This document shows, in pieces, positions 30,371-40,567 of a DNA stretch of 64,000 bases (positions are counted from its first letter, which is position 1; each line of letters begins with the position of its first letter). A model generated the notes under the pieces. It worked only from the letters and a program-made list of their open reading frames with translations, searched no databases and was not told the origin of the DNA. The stretch spans positions 11,599,723-11,663,722 of the forward strand of contig NC_092361.1 in NCBI RefSeq assembly GCF_030848805.1, given 5' to 3'. The DNA is from Temnothorax longispinosus (lineage: Eukaryota; Arthropoda; Insecta; Hymenoptera; Formicidae). Both the position numbers and the translations under genes were made by a program.

Positions 30371-30715
30371 CAAGATGACACAAAAATGTATGGAATTTTT
30401 TTTAAAAACATTAGCTACAAATTGGTATAAAAATTAAACATTTACACTTTAAACAAAATATAAAACTTTATTAGAATATTAATAACAAAATTAAGCAAAT
30501 AAAATTATATAATTCTAAAGCGGCTTCAAAAATGTATTAAGGCAAAAGGAAACAATTTTGAGAATTTATTGTAATTTTATTTATTTAATTTTGTTATTAA
30601 TGTTCTAATAAAGTTTTATGTTTTATTTAAAGTGTAGATGTTTAATTTGTGTACCGATTTGTTATTTGCTGCTTAATGTTCTAAAAAAAATTCTAGGAAC
30701 TTTTGTGTCACCCTG
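30371..30715 (+). mobile_element. TA-site MITE
   Basis: The ends CAAGATGACACAAAAATG and (inverse) CAGGGTGACACAAAAGTT are flanked by TA. Inner arms repeat TAAAACTTTATTAGAA and its complement. A mariner/Tc1-type non-autonomous element, 53 bp upstream of the exon acceptor at 30768. Confidence 0.75.
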
Positions 30716-30768
30716 TATATTAGCATATAAATTCTAATTTTTGAATAAAAATATGTAAAAAGTTACAG

Positions 30769-30922
30769 AGTGGTAGTTCGGGATTAGTACAATGTGCTCA
30801 GTCATTAAATGTTGCTGTCAGTACTACGACGGGAGACGGAAGTAATAACAACAGTGTTAGTAATAGTGGAAATAGCGATAGAAGAAGAAGGAGTGGCCTT
30901 AGCACTGTTATGCAGCGACCAG
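30769..30922 (+). CDS. Sik3: SIK3-like salt-inducible kinase, Ser/Asn-rich linker exon
   Basis: This 154-nt exon follows GTTACAG and ends at a GTATGG donor, with one base left over for a split codon; the phase agrees with both neighbours. The peptide is Ser/Gly/Asn-rich, then switches to DRRRRSGLSTVMQRP, a strongly basic stretch followed by Ser/Thr that resembles another basophilic kinase site. No globular domain is evident. It lies 53 bp after a TA-flanked MITE (30371-30715), so an element inserted very close to this acceptor without destroying it. If the donor were skipped, the frame would stop about three codons later, so splicing here seems required. The symbol follows the RRASDGG exon. 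Confidence 0.8.
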
Positions 30923-31994
30923 GTATGGCATAGTTCAAAGTTGAATAATATGTCAAATCCTATTTCTTCTTTCCTACAATTATATAACAATTATGATATT
31001 GCGTGGCTTGTAGTATTTTTTAATATTTATATGTTGTATGTAAAATTAGCACTATATCCAAATTTATATCTTTTCTGTTATCCATTTCATTACAGGCAAT
31101 TATCTATTTTTTTCTTTCTTCATAAATGCTTTTATCGCGTAGCAAACAGTTGTGCAGAGAAAAGTATAATATGGTAACATATATTTGAAATGGTGGATAA
31201 CAATATAGGCTGTTACTCTGAATAGTGATTTATATTGATAATGATATTGTATTGATAATTATAATTGAAAGTTACAATATCAAACACAATTTTTCAAGTC
31301 TTTATTTAAAAAATACAATAAGATTATTATGAAAAAATATATTGTATTAACTTATATTTTAATATAACAAGAAATAATTTTAAGCAAAGAAGATTAAAAT
31401 TTACAAAATCCTATACAATGATGTTATTTAAAACTGTTTTCTTATATTTTTTTAAACATTTATTTATAGAAATAATATATAAAAAAATTACGTTGATTGA
31501 AAAAGTATAAAATTGATCAAAATTTAATCATGTACAAAATTTAATTCTTTTATATTATTTTTGCGCCCACGGCAATATCACACTCTTTGGCACACTCGCT
31601 CACTCGCACTCGCATCCCACTTGCCAGAAATAAGATATACAAGCTCATAGGTGAGAACTAATTTATTACGAAAAAGGTACAGCTCGGCTCGCATTACACG
31701 TCTGTAGCTTCGTAGCTCAGCTTCGAATCTCGAAGTCATCTATTGTTCAATAGCTAGTTATCAAGGGGACGCTTCATGATTTTTCCGGCATGAATCTCTT
31801 CCGGAAGGAGTTGGCCAGATTCCCCTCTACCGGCTCCAGGACAATCCCCAACTTCTTTCTCTTTGGGGATCATCTGAATTTGCTCGGCGCAGATCTCTCT
31901 TTTTCTGCTCACCGAAGTCGTCGTCCTTGTCTTCTGAAGTTGTCGCCCTTTTTTTCAGGATGCCAATTCTCGTCGCTCTCTTTAAAAAAACTTT

Positions 31995-32656
31995 GGTAAT
32001 TATGCATATTAAGACTCCAGTCGCCAATGACCTTGACCTTGACATATGTTATCAAGGTCATGACCCTGAGTAATCTTGACCTTGAAAAAAGTGGCGGTCA
32101 CGATTGGTTCAAAAGTTACGAAGCATTAAAGTTTTCGCTTTGCAAAATTGGTTGTATATCGCCACAAATATTCACACAGATGATCGACTAACTTATCTTG
32201 TTCAATACTACCTCTATTTACAATCTTGTAAAGTACGAACCCATGTGACAACTCGTTTCGCGTGGAAAATATATGCGTGGAGGCAGTAGGTTCCGCCCTT
32301 CTGCGGGGGGCTCCACTATTATTAAACTAGACACAGTGTGCCTTTAAAGTACATGCGTTGGCTTTCCACTTCTTTAAAATTTCCATTTACTACTTTAAAA
32401 GACTTTCCTTTGTTCGTACATGTACTATTTCTACATATATATTAGTCATTTACAAGATAGTTAGTCGATCATCGGTGTGAATATTTGTGGCGATATACAA
32501 CTAATTTTGCAAAGCGAAAACTTTAATGCTTCGTAACTTTTGAACGGATCGTGACCGCCACTTTTTTCAAGGTCAAGGTTACTCAGGCTCATGACCTTGA
32601 CAAATATGTCAAGGTCAAGGTCATTGGCAAGTGGGGTCTTAATATGCATAATTACC
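31995..32656 (+). mobile_element. MITE with GGTAATTATGCATATTAAGA ends, copy 2
   Basis: The same family as 13161-13595, with a longer centre. A perfect 8-bp duplication AAAACTTT flanks it (31987-31994 and 32657-32664), which fixes the ends at GGTAATTATG...CATAATTACC. The middle holds the GTCTAGTTTAA module shared with other elements. The upstream region of non-LTR element 2 may continue on both sides. Confidence 0.9.
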
Positions 32657-32879
32657 AAAACTTTGAACTAACGGAAGAAAGATAACTTTCTGTGGACCTA
32701 ACGTCTAAAAAACTTCCCCTAATCTCTGCCTCGGCATTCGTCCTAAATATTTGGTATTCTAAAAATCAGAAAAATTGGTATCAATGGATTCCTATGATCT
32801 TTTTGATATACAGACCTTTAAAACATGAAACTACCGACTGCTGCGGAGTTATACTTCGCTCTGGATCATAGATTACTAG

Positions 32880-33483
32880 CGGAGATCTCTTCGCGAGAAG
32901 GCTCATAAATTCGATATTATTTGCCTGCATAAAACCCTACTAGATCCTAATAAGAATATTAATATTAAAGACTTTAATCTTAACAGGTCAGATGAAAGTA
33001 TCGCGGGATCCCGAGGGGTCTGCACCTTACTTAGGAATAATTTTGCTTTTTCTGTCCGTGATTTGTCGAGCTTTGCGCACTTTTTAGTAGAAATGGTTGC
33101 AATCACCATACCCTTCTAACGCCAGGAGCTTTTTATTTGCAACTTATAGACACACGGGTCAAGATACCCCTGCCCCTTTTTTTTGAGAATTTATTTAATT
33201 ACGCTAAACAATTCAGGCACGCTCTATTCGTAGGAGACTTTAATGCCCACCGTCCCGACTGGAACGACAGACGAGTAGACAACGTCGGTGAACTTATCGC
33301 CTCGTCTATTGCGGATAATGATTTTGTTATATTAAATAATGGATCCCCTACTTTTTTCAATCTGGCATGTAATATTAATTCTGTAATCGACTTGACCATT
33401 GCTTCTCCTGATCTGGTTTCTATTAGCGTTTGTGAAAGCGACGAAGATGATGACTTAAGGAGCAGTGACCATGTACCTAGTCA
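32880..33483 (+). pseudogene. Non-LTR 2 endonuclease domain, broken
   Basis: KFDIICLHKTLLDPN (from about 32908), GSRGVCTLLRN and, after stops, FVGDFNAHRPDWNDR and LNNGSPTFF, CNINSVIDLTIAS, then SSDHVPSHS. These are the successive AP-endonuclease motifs including the DFNAH and SDH catalytic blocks. Two in-frame stops occur around 33118-33150. The domain ends at the BEL insertion. Confidence 0.85.
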
Positions 33484-33488
33484 CTCGC

Positions 33489-33868
33489 TGTTCGCTTATC
33501 GGCTAAGACAGGAAGGCCTTATCGTCTTTACACGGATTAGTTAGAGTGGACTGTATTAATAATTAATAATTAATAATCAATAATTTAAGACCTTTTGGTA
33601 TAACTTAACAAGTTTCGCGGGCAAAGCAAAGCGCTGTGCACCTTTCCGCGTAACTACCGTATACGCCGAACCAGAAGCAGTATTACGAAAGTATAGCAAT
33701 AGATGCTTTAGTGACGATCTGTTACACACTGGCGGTTTTCCTTCGAGAGACCGCGCTCAGTCCCCTTTCAGCTCCTCTCCCCCCCGCGGTCTTTCATCGG
33801 AGTCGAGCGGGGCGGAGAGGAGTGAAACTGAAAACACAACTGATTTTTACGCGGTGATGACTCGAACA
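33489..33868 (-). repeat. BEL/Pao 3' LTR
   Basis: 380 bp, closely similar to 40180-40562 apart from small indels: an extra AATTAATAATTAATAATC run here, and a missing TTATTATCAACATACATAA block. Starts TGTTCGCTTATCGGC on the + strand. Confidence 0.95.
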
Positions 33869-34034
33869 TGCCGCCCGCCTCGTCTGAGCGACGAAAAAGA
33901 CCGGTTCTAACACTCTCACCGTAGTAAAATACATATATGTATACATATATAACGCGGTCATTCAGTCTTGGCGAGACGGACTAGCAAGTAATTTATTAAG
34001 GCAAATTAAACTGAAACTAGCAAAATTATACTAA

Positions 34035-34733
34035 CAAGGGGAGGGCGCGAGGACCGGGAAACGGATCTGAATGAAACTTGTTCCTATAATAACCCTTCAC
34101 TAACAGTAAAACATAGTAAAGCGCTAGCGCGCAACCTCAGCCGTTTTCGAGATAGAAATTCGTGGAAACCTTGCGACACAAGTCTACCGGTTTGCTAGCG
34201 CAGAACTTCGACGAAGCGGCGTAGCCGCGCAGCTAAGGCTTTGATTGCCGTTGATCTTTTGCAAATCTTTTTTTTTTTACTTTATTTTTTTTTTTTATTA
34301 GCATTAATAATAAAAATGTTAAATTGAAGCAAAATAAATAAATTTAATAATTTTAACAAGAAAATTTAGGGAAATAAAGGGAAATGCTTATCTTACTTTT
34401 ACAAAATGTTTTCAATACACAGTAATTAATAATAATTATTTCTCGCTGTATATATAGTATATATAGTATATATATTTCTTTATATTCTTGTTCATTGATT
34501 AAATAGTATAAACAATAGTTCATTATGTTTTATTATTTCAAAAGTGCTCCAACTTACAATTAATCATTGTCCTCAAATTTATTTATAACATTTGAAGCAG
34601 CGAGAAATAATTATTATTAATTACTGTGTATTGAAATGCTAGCGTTTTACTATGTTTTACTGTTAGTGAAGGGAATTATTATAGGAATAAGTTTCATTCA
34701 GATCCGTTTCCCGGTCTTCGCGCCCTCCCCTTG
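34035..34733 (+). mobile_element. 699-bp MITE, PIF/Harbinger-like, in BEL/Pao
   Basis: TIRs of about 110 bp begin CAAGGGGAGGGCGCG and run through GGATCTGAATGAAACTTGTT. TAA flanks both sides (34032-34034 and 34734-34736). The centre is T/A-rich with a smaller inverted pair (TACACAGTAATTAATAATAA and inverse). It carries no gene. Confidence 0.85.
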
Positions 34734-34779
34734 TAAGTCTATGGAACGTTCGATTTTATGTCTTCTTTAGACGGTCCCT

Positions 34780-36050
34780 CGAGGGGGGGGGGGGAGACTG
34801 GCAAGAGACGCAATTTTGTGATTGGCCGGGTCAACTCTGTGGTCGCCGTACGAACAGTGGCAACGCGAACATGCCCATCAGGGCCCGGGTGCACGGCGGT
34901 TATCCTCCCCATTGACTACTTTGACGGTGGTGAGAGTTCGCTCTTGATGAGAACCAGATCGCCGACCCGGAAGTTAAGCCTGGCATCCTTCCACCTTCCG
35001 GTCTGCTGCATTTGGTGCAGGTATTCTCCGGACCATCTGCGCCAGAAATGATCTCGCATCGGCGAAATCAGTCACCAGCGGATTTTTGGATGTGTGATAG
35101 CATCTGGAGCCTCTTCCGGTTCCGGGAGTTTCGTGAGCGATTCCCCCACCAGAAAGTGGCCCGGAGTCAAGGCCGTCGGGTCGGAAGGGTTCGTATTGGC
35201 AGAGCACAGCGGGCGTGAGTTGAGGCACGCCTCGACCTGGCACAGGAGTGTAGCGAGCTCCTCGTAGGTCAAAGCCTGGTCGCCCAGGACGCGTCGTAGG
35301 TAGTAGTTGGTGTTTCGTGGACTTCACGCCCGCCTCCCAGAGCCCACCGAAGTGAGGTGCATGCGGGGGGATGAAGTGCCACGAAGTTCCTTCGTTTGCT
35401 AACAGTCTTCCGGTCTCCTGGTAAAAGGTGGAGGCCGCCCTAAACATTGACCTGAGCTCCGCATCGGCGCCGCGGAAGTTTGTGCCGTTGTCGCTCCACA
35501 GTTGCGTACAACGTCCTTGTCATGCCACGAAACGGCGGAAGGCTGCAAGGAAGGCGCCCGTTGAGAGGTCTGAGACCGCCTCTAAGTGGCCTTGGTCACC
35601 AAGCATACTAAAAGACAAATATAACCTTTTTGCTGCACGCAACCTGATGGGTCCAGCGAAATCCACGCCGGAAGATATGTAAGCCCGGGCGGGTCGCAGT
35701 CTCTCCGGCGGTAGTCGGCCCATTTACTGGGGGCCGAATTCAGCCTTGAATTCGCGCGCAGCGCACGCAGCGGTGTATCTCCTTCCGGATTAACGTTCTC
35801 CTGCCCAGAATCCAATAGCGACGTCGTAAGTAGCTCTGTATCGGGCAAGCCCCCCCCCCCGTGCATCGTCGTCGCGTGTCCGTGCCGTACCAACAAGCAC
35901 GAGAGGGTAGACGTTCCCGGAAGAACAAGGGGGTGTCGCTCCCCGTAGTCCAACGGAGCGGTATGCAGACGGCCACCCACTTTGATGGTCCCTAGTTCGT
36001 CCAAAAACGGAAAGAAGCCCCTCAACCTGAATCCTGACCCAAGCGGACAT
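34780..36050 (-). pseudogene. BEL/Pao integrase and DUF5641 C-terminal domain
   Basis: GTIKVGGRLHTAPLDYGERH and CLLVRHGHATTMHGG give the H2C2 zinc site (about 35990-35870). SSGVDFAGPIRLRA holds the first catalytic Asp. WHFIPPHAPHFGGLWEAGVK (about 35375-35320) holds the Glu region. LCQVEACLNSRPLCSANTNP follows. DUF5641 (FRVGDLVLIK, LPPSTWPMGRI-like, HVRVATVRTAT at 34985-34830) ends pol. Stops and frame changes are present. Confidence 0.85.
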
Positions 36051-36099
36051 CCCGCCTCGAGCCTCCCGATCTTCTCGGCAAAAGATCGCCGTTGCTCCA

Positions 36100-38600
36100 G
36101 GAGGACTCAGCGCATGATGCTCTCCACCAATTCCGAGCCCATCAGAAACTCTATCCGCGCGGGCTGCATTCTCCGCGCGTTATGGCGAAACCTGAAACAT
36201 AGGTCAGTGACCCTGGTCAACTGGGAGAGAGTCGAAAATTGCTCCAGCAATTCATCTGCCGGTGTTGCTTGGACGTTGTGATGCAGCGTTCTTTTTCTTC
36301 TCCTGAGTGGAGAAGTGGTCGGTGGTGGAAGCGGCAGGCCACTCGGCTCTTTCATGTTGCAGCCAGGACGGGCCGTGGCCGTGCCACCACAGCTCCGACT
36401 GTATCAGCTCCGCTGGCGGCACCCCACGGCCCATTGACTCGTCGGAAGAACCTCCTCGATGGCGGCCACTTGGTTTGGAACAAACGGAGTCCATCACGAA
36501 GAATGAGGCCGGAGCCAGCTGGGCGCCACACAACGTCGATCCAACCAAAGATGGACAAAAAGTCCAACTCGAGACCACGGGCCACCCGGTCCAGCAAGCG
36601 GGCAAGCAGCAAGGCCGTGCATAATTTCAATCATGGCACGCTTTGAGTACGGATCGGCGCGATCTTCGTGCGGACCACCAGTAAGGTCGAGTGGATTATG
36701 CCCTCGCTGTCCGTTAATCGCAGGTAGACCGCCACTGCACATGCTCTCTCGGAGGCGTCCGAGAAGCCGTGCAGCTCCAACCGCGTGCTTCCGGCGGTGA
36801 ACTATATCCACCGGGGAAATCTCACTTCAGTCAGTCCCTGAAGTGAGTCCACGAAGCTTGTCCAGGCTTGGGCAAGTTCCGAAGGGAGCGCCTCGTCCCA
36901 TTCACAACCCGCCAGCCAGAGGTCTTGTAGGAATATTTTGGCGAAAATTAGCACCGGCGCAACCCAGCCCAACGAGTCGAACAGACAAACCGCGGCAGAG
37001 AGCACTGTTCTCTTAGAGAGAGTGGTTTGGACCGGGACCATGGACAAGCTTAAGGAGAGGGTGTCGGACTTCATGTGCCACGACAATCTCAGAGCGCCGA
37101 CCAAATCACCCATAGGCAACCATCGCTCATCTTGGTTCCCAGCAGGACACAGGGACTGGTCGTTGGGTGCCCACTTCGCCAGAGCGAATCCGCCGGCCCG
37201 CAGTAGCTCCACCAGCTGCTTCTGGGTCTCTCGAGTCAATTCTGCAGAATCAGCGCCGGCCTGGACGTCATCCAAATATCGGTTACGTAACAGTATCAAG
37301 GCGCCGAGTGTACTTGGACGTCTCATCAGCGGCGAGATGATCCAGGGTCCGCAACGATAAAAACGGCGCAGCGGCCGTCCCGTAAGTGACGGTTAAGAGT
37401 TGCAAATCTTTGACTTCCTCCGTTGGATCGGGTCGCCACACGATGCGCTGTAAGTCTGCGTCCTCCGGGTGAATGCGGATCGGGCGGAACCACTATGTCA
37501 TGAATCACACGGAAGAGCCTTCACCGGGTAAGGATTAGCCATAGGTCCGGTTGCACCCTTGGACCGGGCAGTAGCAGGTCATTCAGCGAGTGACATGTTG
37601 ACGTACGGAAGGAGGCATTAAAGACTCTAATTTTTCTATTTGGATCGTCTCTTTTGAAGACTGCATGATGCGGCAAATAAAAAGAACCTCCGGGAGGGCG
37701 CTCCTCGCGCGGAACCGGCTCCATGTGCCCCAAGGCTAGGTAGTCGTCTATGAAGGCGGTATATTTTATCCTCAGTTCGGGTTGCTTAGACAGCCGCCTT
37801 TCGGAAGAGAGCAACATTTGGAGCGCAGCGGGCCGAGAGGCGCCCAGCGTGGCATCGGCCGAGAAAGTTCGCGGAAATCGGACTATGTATCGACCGGTAT
37901 GGTCCCGCTGGTGAGTTTCCTTATAATGTTTTTCCGCCTGTTTCTCCGCCGGAGTAAGGGGCTGGACCGTCGAGACTTTTTCCAACTCCCAAAAGCGCTG
38001 TAGAGCTTGAGCGACTTTGGCGACGCCTTGGGCATGGAACACCTTGACGCGGTGGGAGCCCTTTCGTCCCAGCACTTTCTTCGCCCAGAGTTTCGGTCAG
38101 CACCCAACTAAAGGCAGTTAACTGGGCAACCGGAGCGCCTGGATCGCCTCGGCAGATGGCCGGCTCCAGCACTTGCCCGTACACGTTCGCTCCCAGAATA
38201 GCATCAATCCTAGCGGGCAATCAGAACTCCGGATCTGCCAAGGTCAGGTCCCGCAGATGAGGCCAAATCTTTCACGTGACTTGTCTGGAAAGCAACAAAT
38301 TTGTTAGAGACCTAAGCACGAGTGCCTCAGTTTCGAGTTGCAGTGTGACGAGGTGATCGCTCCGGTTTTTGTTTCGAGGCCAGTCACCGTCACGTCCATC
38401 AGGTCCCGCCGAAGCCGCAGCGTTTGAGCCACCCACTCCGAAACGAAGGTGGCCTCGGAGCTCGAATCCAGCAAGGCACGAACTTTGACGACGTGTCCCT
38501 CGGCATTCCGCAATAACACCCGGGCCGTTGCCAGCAGCACCGCGTGTTCCGTGTTGATAGAGTGGGAGCCCGGACGCTGGCGCTCATTGCCGTTGCGCCC
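36100..38600 (-). pseudogene. BEL/Pao protease, reverse transcriptase and RNase H
   Basis: The protease appears as VRALLDSSSEATFVSEWVAQ (38480-38420; D-S-S where D-S-G is common). RT shows GRYIVRFPRT, FYLPHHAVFKRDD, KIRVFNASFRTSTCHSLNDL and LLPGPRVQPDL at 37900-37540. The catalytic segment RYLDDVQAGADSAELTRETQ lies at about 37290-37230. VCLFDSLGWVAPVLIFAKIF and ELHGFSDASERACAVAVYLR-like blocks follow into RNase H (36900-36600). At least five frame shifts are needed to read through. Confidence 0.85.
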
Positions 38601-39619
38601 TGTGGATCCTGGGAAAGGGGCGGATTTGTTCCATCCGCCTCGGTTGAGCCCCTTGAGGATTGTCCGCCGTCGTGCAGCATCATATGGTGCCTGTCCGCGC
38701 ACACCAGGCATCGTCCTTCTGCGGTGCAAGCATTCGCCCGATGACTCGCACGCATGCAGTTTAAGCAAGTCTGAACTCCTTCACTTTGTCTGCATGACGG
38801 TCATTCCCTTAAACTTTCCACAGTAGGGCAGCGTATGTAAACCGTCGCAGAGCGCGGACTTCTTATTCTTCATTGATTTGCCCATTGTTATCGCGTTCGA
38901 AGATACGCACGAAGACTTGCCCGGTTTTGACGGTACACTCGTAGTCGCACCGGACAACGCCGCCTCAAGGTGGGTTGCGTCCAATGTTCGAATTCGGTTT
39001 TCCAGATAGTCCTGAAGTTGCTTAAAAGTTGGGATGGCTCTCGAGTCTGCCAACGATGTCTCCCAGTTAAGGCGAGTAACCGGGTCTAGCTTGCAGACTA
39101 GATGGACAAACCAGTTGTCCCAATGGCTAACCGCTTGAGAGACGCGAACGCTCGAATCGAGGTAGTTATGACGCCCAGCATTCTCTTCAGCTCACTGGGA
39201 GAAGCCTTAGTAGCTGGACATGCCAGCAGATTCCTCATGTGCGCGAAGAGTAACACTCGCGGATTTTCATATCGCGCGACAAGGTCATCCCACGTTCCCT
39301 GATACGCGGCATCCGACAGTGGGACGTTGGCCATCAAGGCCTCCGCCTTCCCCGAGAGGCAGCTCTTTAGGTACTGAAGTTTTTGAACACCCGGTATGTC
39401 TGACGCGTCATAGACTAACGAGCGGAAGAGATCGTGGAACCTTTCCCAAGCGAGTTGATCTCCGGAAAATTTAGGCAGATTGATTTTCGGGAGCTGCAAC
39501 TGCCTAACTACCGGCGCCACCGACGATCCACGTTCTTCATCGCTCTCTTGTCGATCCGCCCCTGAAGCTCCCGCTCCCCGCTCCAGCTGTGACAACGCGT
39601 CCGTAAGCTTGACGCGCAT
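38600..39619 (-). pseudogene. BEL/Pao gag with zinc knuckle
   Basis: 39619-39098 shows LQLPKINLPKFSGDQLAWER and FHDLFRSLVYD, then LQYLKSCLSGKAEALMANVP, the DUF1759 capsid-like region. After frame changes, 39053-38781 shows IPTFKQLQDYLENRIRTLDA. The zinc-binding region at about 38780-38680 reads CLNCMRASHRANACTAEGRC and CADRHHMMLHD. A frame break occurs at 39098-39053 and another before the knuckle. Confidence 0.85.
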
Positions 39620-40158
39620 GTGAAAGTACGTTTCTTCCGTAATGAAGAAGGTATCCTTCGTAGTGTACTGCGTGCCAACGATCCCTTCATAAGCAAGGAG
39701 ACCGAAATGTCCATCCTGGTACCGCTTCCAGTAATCGTCCAGCAGGGCGAGTCGGTTGCGAATCTCCGTTGGGCGTTATTTTCGCCTGGTCTAATTTTAC
39801 CAGATTACTCCACATGAAGCTTATATAGCCGGAGAGCATTGTCTGTTGCTTGAGAGCAATCTTCATTTCTTTGTCTCACCGAGTGAGAATTACTCGTGGC
39901 CAGCCATGGGAAGCACGGACCTTGTCGCGGGCCGCAATGAGTAACACCTTCTATTACGCGCAGAGTGCGCGCCCGGAATTGCTTACTAACACGCGCGGAA
40001 TACGCGGCCGACACTGGCTCACACGCACGAAGCACGTGTCCGAAGTCAGGCTGCTTGATGACCGTTATAGTCGTTCGATTTTGAGCCACGTGGCTCTGAG
40101 AGTTAATTACTAGCTTATTGAGTACACTCGCGAAGAGCGAGGCCTTCGATCGGAATAG

Positions 40159-40176
40159 ATCCGGCTCGAAGGACCA
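40159..40176 (-). promoter_or_regulatory. Primer-binding site for tRNA-Tyr
   Basis: The + strand reads ATCCGGCTCGAAGGACCA, the T-stem end, acceptor and CCA of insect tRNA-Tyr. Minus-strand cDNA synthesis of the BEL/Pao RNA would start here. It lies three bases inside the 5' LTR, the normal position. Confidence 0.85.
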
Positions 40177-40179
40177 AAA

Positions 40180-40562
40180 TGTTCGCTTATCGTCTAAGAC
40201 AGGAACGTCTTATCGTCCTTACACGGATTGGTTAGAGTGGACTGTATCAATAATTTAAGACCCTTTGGTATAACTTAACAAGTTTATTATCAACATACAT
40301 AAAGAGAATCGCGGGCAAAGCAAAGCGCTATGCGCCTTTTCGCGTAACTAGCGGATACGCCGAACCAGAAGCGGTATTACGAAAGTATAGCAATAGATGC
40401 TTTAGTGACGATCGCTCCGTTACACACTGGCGGTTTTCCTTCGGGAGACCGCGCTCAGTCCCCTTTCAGCTTCTACCCCCCGCGGCCTCATCGGAGTCGA
40501 GCGGAGCGGAGGGGAGTAAAACTGAAAACACAGCTGATTTTTACGCGATAATGACTCGAACA
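40180..40562 (-). repeat. BEL/Pao 5' LTR
   Basis: 383 bp, partner of 33489-33868, directly followed on the coding strand by TTTTGGTCCTTCGAGCCGG, the tRNA-Tyr complementary primer site. Comparing indels and substitutions of the two LTRs would date the insertion. Confidence 0.95.
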
Positions 40563-40567
40563 CTCGC

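Larger units (their letters stand above)
33489..40562 (-). mobile_element. BEL/Pao LTR retrotransposon
   Basis: LTRs of 380 and 383 bp with TGTTCG...CGAACA ends, a perfect 5-bp duplication CTCGC (33484-33488 and 40563-40567), and a primer site reading on the + strand ATCCGGCTCGAAGGACCA at 40159-40176, identical to the 3' end of insect tRNA-Tyr with CCA. Coding order on the minus strand is DUF1759-type gag, CCHC, protease, RT, RNase H, H2C2 integrase, DUF5641, as in BEL/Pao. Frameshifts and stops break pol. A 699-bp MITE lies between the last domain and the 3' LTR. Confidence 0.95.

Noticed and set aside
31790..31999. Open frame upstream of the MITE as a possible additional SIK exon
   Set aside because: No acceptor or donor in matching phase, no SIK-like sequence, and it runs into the MITE. 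It is more likely the 5' part of non-LTR element 2.
35972..36811. Many overlapping frames on both strands
   Set aside because: Higher GC in the BEL/Pao pol region leaves shadow frames. Only the minus-strand RT, RNase H and integrase pieces have domain motifs.
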